A DNA stretch of 64,000 bases. Origin: Moniliella sp. 'wahieum' (taxonomy: Eukaryota > Basidiomycota > Moniliellomycetes > Moniliellales > Moniliellaceae). Positions 59,501 to 64,000 of this stretch are shown here, piece after piece (position 1 is the stretch's first letter; the number at the start of each line of letters is the position of its first letter). Under the pieces are notes generated by a model. That model was given only the letters and a program-made list of their open reading frames with translations. It searched no databases and was not told the DNA's origin. Location of the stretch: assembly GCA_003971905.1 (NCBI GenBank), contig RSEE01000119.1, positions 116,591 through 180,590 of the forward strand, given 5' to 3'. Made by a program: the position numbers and the translations under genes.

Positions 59501-62001
59501 CTCAGCGCTCATCGGTCTGGGTTCAATGCCTTGCGCTCCTCTGCGCTCGATCCGCGGGACCCAGTGGCAGCAGCTTGGGTGCAGACCAGCAAATTTGCCC
59601 GCAGGGCTGATCATCTCCAGACAGCTTACAGCGCTATGCTTCAAGCACAACAACTTGGTGCCCAATTTGCCTTCATCCAGCGTGCCAAACTTCTCGTTCG
59701 CGATGACCAACTCCAGTCGGCGATCCAAGTGATGAATCACGCACTGGCGGGAATGGATTTGACACCTGCTGCGTTGTCGGCCATGTCGAGTGGAGAACGG
59801 ACTGCGGCGGCCAAGGCATCCTTGCTGCGGACAAACATCATGGAACGTACTGGGCGGTACAGCCGCAATGACCTGCTTGACAGCTACATGAAAGTCAACG
59901 TCATCGACGATAAGTCCGAGCGGTCGTGGTACGCCCACGGTCACTACGCTGACTGTTCGCGTGACTCGAGCGATCAAAACCCGTTAGCTGTGGACCAGAC
60001 TGTGGTCCGTAGCTTACTCTATGCGCTTAACTGTGGGACCAAGTACTTCTTCCGTACACTGCCTCGGGTTCTTACGATCTGGTTGGACAATGGCGAGGCT
60101 CCTGCTCTGGTGGCATCCTGCTCAGGAGGCAAGCCCGATATTTCTGACACCGCAACGAGGTCGTTTGTGGAGATCAACACCCGCATCGCCAAGGCTTCTG
60201 TGCAACTGCCGGCCTACCAGTGGCTCGCTGTTTTCCCTCAGCTGGTATGTCGGGTGACACACAAAAACGAGCTGGTATGGAAAACGTTGCGGCAGATTAT
60301 CATCAAGGTGGTTCAGGAGTACCCGGCCCAAGCAATGTGGGCCGTGGTGGGGGGGTACCAGTCGAATGACAGCGAACGTCGGCGCCGATTTGCTACGATA
60401 ATTTCCAAGATCAAGGTGTCCACGACCGATATGTCCGTGCGCGGAGCAAACGGAAGCAAGCAGGGGCAGCACCAAGCACAGAATGTGCTCAAGGCCGTGG
60501 AGCAGGCGACCCACATGGCTCACGAACTTTTGGTGCTCTGTAACCATGCTGTCTCGAACGGCACCAAGACCTTATCGATGAAACGTGACTTCCCCAGGCT
60601 AGTAGCGCTGCCTACCGATCATCTGTTACTGCCTCTCCAGTCGTCCCTGATTGTTTCCCTCCCTTCCACCAACTTGATTGATCCCCAGCATCAACCTTTC
60701 CCGCCTGACTTGCCCCGCATTAAAGGTGAGTTAGATCTCCCCCCCCCCCCTCTCTGATCTATTCTCTGACTATTGCCTTTTCTATCCAGCCTTTGACGAT
60801 GTAATCGAGGTGATGTCCTCTCTGCAAAAGCCGCGCAAAATTACCATCTATGCCAGTGACGGATCCTCGTTCAACTTCCTATGCAAACCGAAGGACGACC
60901 TCCGGAAAGACGCTCGCCTGATGGATTTCGACGCCATGATCAACAAGCTACTGCAGGCCAACGCCGATTCTCGTCGACGCAAGCTCTACATTCGCACGTA
61001 TGGCGTCGTTACTCTTAACGAAGAATGTGGTCTGATCGAGTGGGTGCCCAACACGATTGGCTTGCGTCACATTCTCTCGGCCCTGTACAAGGCCCATGGC
61101 ATAACACTCTATGTTTGTACCCTACCCTCTCGTGTCTCTTCGTTTTTCTAACGTTACTCTTCTTTTTGCTTTCAAGTCCAACGAGATTAAAGGCTTATTC
61201 GACCAGATTCGGGCAAAACCAAAGCATGCAGCCGACATCTTTACCAACAACGTCCTACCCATGTAAGTCCCGTTCTTGGTCGATCGGTTCATATTCTGAC
61301 TGGTGTTCTGTGCCCAGATATCCCCCCGTATTCCACGAATGGTTCCTCGCCACTTTCCCGGAGCCGTCGGCCTGGCTCAGTGCACGGTTGAGCTACGCTC
61401 GAACGGCTGCGGTCATGTCCATGGTGGGCCATGTGTTGGGCCTGGGCGACCGGCACGGCGAGAACATTCTGTTTGATGCAAGCTCGGGCGATACGGTGCA
61501 TGTTGACCTCAACTGTCTGTTTGAAAAGGGGCAGACATTCGAGATCCCAGAGCGAGTTCCGTTCCGCTTGACAAGCAACATGGTCGATGCACTGGGTGTG
61601 ACGGGCGTTGATGGCGTCTTCCGGCGTGCTGCCGAGGTGTCGATGACCATTCTGCGAGACAACAAAGACTCGTTGATGAGCGTGCTGGAGGCCATGATCC
61701 ACGACCCGCTCGTGGAGTGGGCGCCTTCGCACAAGAAGAAGGCGTCGACAGGGGCGTCGTTGCGCCTGGACGAAGCGCGTGCGGCGCTGACCACGGTGCG
61801 CAACAAGCTCGAGGGATTCAAGCGGCGGCAAGTTTCGTCCGAGCTGCGTCTGACCACGCCCAACTTGGTCGATTCGCTGATCCGGGACGCTACGTCGCCG
61901 GTCAACCTGGCGTTGATGTGTACGTGTGCTGGGCGCTGTGGAGGGTTGCTGTGTGGTGGCTGACGTGTTTGGCAGACATCGGATGGGCCAGCTATCTATA
62001 A
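53519..62001 (+). CDS. ATR/Mec1/Rad3 checkpoint kinase
   Basis: PI3K-like kinase of the DNA-damage and replication checkpoint, acting with an ATRIP/Ddc2 partner. ATG at 53519 (MSQHPLDAIPRAVERRKEAF). N-terminal helical repeats fill 53.5-56.4 kb. A UME-like region starts near 56440 (KFLQATKNDVVPALIKSQQL). FAT repeats run through about 58.6-60.3 kb. The kinase domain has KITIYASDGSSFNFLCKPKD (ATP-contacting Lys), GHVLGLGDRHGENILFD (catalytic loop, 61430) and VHVDLNCLFEKG (metal site). The FATC ends LALM-YIGWASYL. Introns: 56994-57062, 58998-59070, 60726-60789, 61113-61176, 61263-61317 and 61920-61975; each restores the frame and conserved sequence. Frameshifts occur at about 54420, 56430 (missing G), 56740, 58340 and 59260. 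Length is near 2,700 residues, normal for the family. The intact kinase motifs support a working gene. Confidence 0.95.
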
Positions 62002-62428
62002 GAGCTGCCCAAGCGACGACGGCTGGTGTGGGGGGCATTGCAGACGTGCCATTTGTGGGGAGTGGCAGGGACACTTGAAATGTATTCATTGGGCTGCGGT
62101 GTTGAACGGTTGAAACATTGGCCGGCGCTGAACTGCCTCCTGAACGTGGCAAGAGTCAAGCACCCGGCTTGAAGCTGCAATTATTAATGGCCTACGTAAT
62201 GTGGTGCATGGGCGGCGCGGGGGCAGTGTCGGGACGTGCAGGCGGGCCGACCCGACACTGGGCGTGCGCTGGGCAGCGGAACTTACAAATCGGCACGGCG
62301 CAAGTCTGGCCCGGCCAGTGCCGGCGCTGGTCAGGCGGCAGGCTGGGCTGGCGCTGCTGGGGCCCGCCCGCCCACTCGTCTTCTTGCTTCTCACGACAAC
62401 GACGCGCTCGCACTTCGAGGCGGTGACG
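62002..62428. other. Spacer and cytochrome c1 promoter
   Basis: 427 bp between ATR and cytochrome c1. GC-rich in its second half; no gene or RNA is seen. Confidence 0.55.
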
Positions 62429-63445
62429 ATGGCCTCTTTCCTCCGCTCGGCTGCCGGCCGCGCTTCCACGCTCGGTGCCCAGGGCGTACGTCCTCCTCTT
62501 TGTGTCGCCCTTGTTCCCGCCGGCCTCGCTAACCCTGCCTGCCACCCTCAGACTCGCTTTGCTTCCACTGCTGCCCACGCTGCCCCGGCCCCGGCCCCCT
62601 TCTGGGCCTCGCGCACTGCTGCGTACGGTTCCACTGCTGCCGTCGTCGGTAGCATCGCCCTCTACGCCGCTGCATTCGGCGAGGCTCCCTTTCTTCCCGC
62701 AGTGAGTGCCAACGAGAAGGACGAGGGGCTGCACCCGACCGCCTACCCTGGCGCCGCACCTTGGCCACTTTGAGACGTATGACCACGCCTCGATTCGCCG
62801 CGGGTTCCAGGTGTACCGTGAGGTGTGCGCCTCGTGCCACTCGCTTACTCGTATTGCCTGGCGCAACCTGGTCGGTGTCTCCCACACCGTCGACGAAGTC
62901 AAGGAGATCGCTGCCGACTACGAGTACCAGGACGGGCCTAACGACGAGGGCGAGATGTTCACTCGCCCGGGTAAGCTGGCCGACTACATTCCTGCCCCGT
63001 ACCCTAACGACGAGGCATCGCGTGCTGCCAACCAGGGTGCCTTGCCGCCGGACCTTTCGCTCATGGTCAAGGCCCGTCACTCGGGTGCCGACTACATCTT
63101 CTCTCTTTTGACTGGCTACGTGGACCCACCAGCTGGTGTGCACGTGCCCGAGGGCATGAACTTCAACCCTTACTTCCCTGGCACCCAGATTGGTATGGCC
63201 CGCGTCCTGTTTGACGGGCTAGTCGAGTACGAGGATGGTACTCCGGCCACCACGTCGCAGATGGCCAAGGATGTTGTGACCTTCCTCAGCTGGGCCGCCT
63301 CGCCGGAGCACGATGAGCGCAAGAAGATGGGGTTCCAGTACATGATCATTGCTTCCACCATGCTCGCCCTTTCCATTTGGGTCAAAGGTACAAGTGGGCG
63401 TCGATCACCAACCGCCGGCTGCAGTACAACCCGCCCAAGCACTGA
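62429..63445 (+). CDS. CYT1: Cytochrome c1, complex III haem subunit
   Basis: Haem c subunit of mitochondrial ubiquinol-cytochrome c reductase, passing electrons from the Rieske protein to cytochrome c. ATG at 62429. The bipartite presequence ([19 protein letters not shown]) is cut by an intron at 62486-62551 and continues [14 protein letters not shown] with a hydrophobic sorting segment. The mature part has [23 protein letters not shown] with the CxxCH haem site, [38 protein letters not shown] (Met ligand) and [21 protein letters not shown] single C-terminal membrane helix ([15 protein letters not shown]) follows. Adding one A near 63387 gives the expected terminus [19 protein letters not shown] with its stop at 63443-63445. 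A second shift lies near 62755 (before [16 protein letters not shown]). No other abnormality. Confidence 0.95.
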
Positions 63446-64000
63446 TCGGGTGGTGTCTTCTGGCATGTTGCCCGTTCTGGATCTTGCGTGGATCCCAAGT
63501 GTTTTTGGCCATCTGGAATATGAGATCGGATCAACAAAGGAGAGCCTAGGTTCGCTTAAATGGCGAAAGTATGCGTAGCGAGTGAGGGCCCACATTGGAT
63601 GACGGCAAGATAGGCGAGAAAATAAAACGTAGTGCCATACGCGCTTGTCCACAAAGCGATCCCTCGCGTATACAACGCTGTATAAGCGATGCTGAACCAC
63701 TGCAGGCAGGCTCAGTCGTGAGAGTCGTGAGTGGCCCAGCCTTTTGCAGCCGACAATGAGGCCTAAGGCCTAAACGCCTACGCGTCCCCCTCATCCCCAC
63801 CACCGCTCCTCTCTTTACCACTCCTCCCCTCGCGCGCGCATCGCCGCCCACCCCAGTTCCTCAATCGACGTGTGGCAGGGAGATACCACGGGCAATCCGC
63901 TAGCCTTCTAACCCCTTTTTCGCCCTTTTTCCCCACCCCATTTCGCACAGCGGACAAGACGCATTATACTCCCCCATTGCCATGTCAGCAGAAGCTAGAT
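63446..64000. other. Spacer, possibly the promoter of a following gene
   Basis: Holds the fourth AGGCCTAAGGCCT copy at 63759 and a pyrimidine-rich run 63785-63960 typical of a fungal promoter. ATG at 63982 (MSAEAR, continuing past the window) could be the next gene's start, but six codons prove nothing. Confidence 0.4.
63759..63771 (+). repeat. AGGCCTAAGGCCT element, copy 4
   Basis: Followed by AAACGCCTACGCG. It ends 211 nt before the candidate start codon at 63982. Confidence 0.85.

Noticed and set aside
1..64000. CRISPR array, rRNA operon, insertion sequences or intact transposons
   Set aside because: No regularly spaced repeats, rRNA cores, transposase or reverse transcriptase motifs were found; the genome is eukaryotic.

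Overview
The window looks like nuclear DNA of a GC-rich basidiomycete, probably a yeast. Genes are split by short introns (about 55-101 nt) with GTACGT/GTATGT/GTAAGT donors. The proteins are fungal: chitin synthase, alpha-arrestins, an Ssh4-type SPRY adaptor, a Ypk9-type P5B ATPase, Snx4, ATR/Mec1 kinase, CRY-DASH and cytochrome c1. There is no bacterial or organellar signature. I cannot fix the class from sequence alone.

Layout. 0-7.5 kb: possible tail of an unknown gene, an alpha-arrestin (minus), then a 3.7 kb spacer with a decayed coding relic and short palindromic repeats. 7.5-14.3 kb: a single-pass membrane protein, phosphomannomutase, a second arrestin-like gene (minus). 14.3-20.6 kb: a gene-poor, less GC-rich stretch full of small palindrome clusters. 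20.6-31.7 kb: a Ser/Pro-rich unknown, an Ssh4-like protein and a Ypk9-like ATPase, all plus. 31.7-38.4 kb: a large Pro-rich coiled-coil protein and Snx4, both minus. 38.4-41.4 kb: a doubtful small spliced gene and an intron-containing tRNA-Phe(GAA). 41.4-47.5 kb: chitin synthase (plus) convergent with a short Tom1/HUWE1-type HECT ligase gene (minus). 48.7-63.4 kb: CRY-DASH, the ATR kinase and cytochrome c1, all plus.

Functional themes: several genes belong to endosome/vacuole traffic and ubiquitin-dependent sorting (two arrestins and Ssh4 with PY-type motifs, Snx4, Ypk9, a HECT ligase). CRY-DASH and ATR, both light/UV-damage related, are neighbours. Almost every long conserved gene is broken by one-base frameshifts, many in or beside G/C/T runs; this looks more like consensus error than gene death, so spans below are gene extents, not clean ORFs. 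The most striking non-coding signal is a 13-bp double palindrome (AGGCCTAAGGCCT) found four times, three of them 211-326 nt upstream of a start codon, along with other families of tandem palindromic hexamers confined to the spacers.
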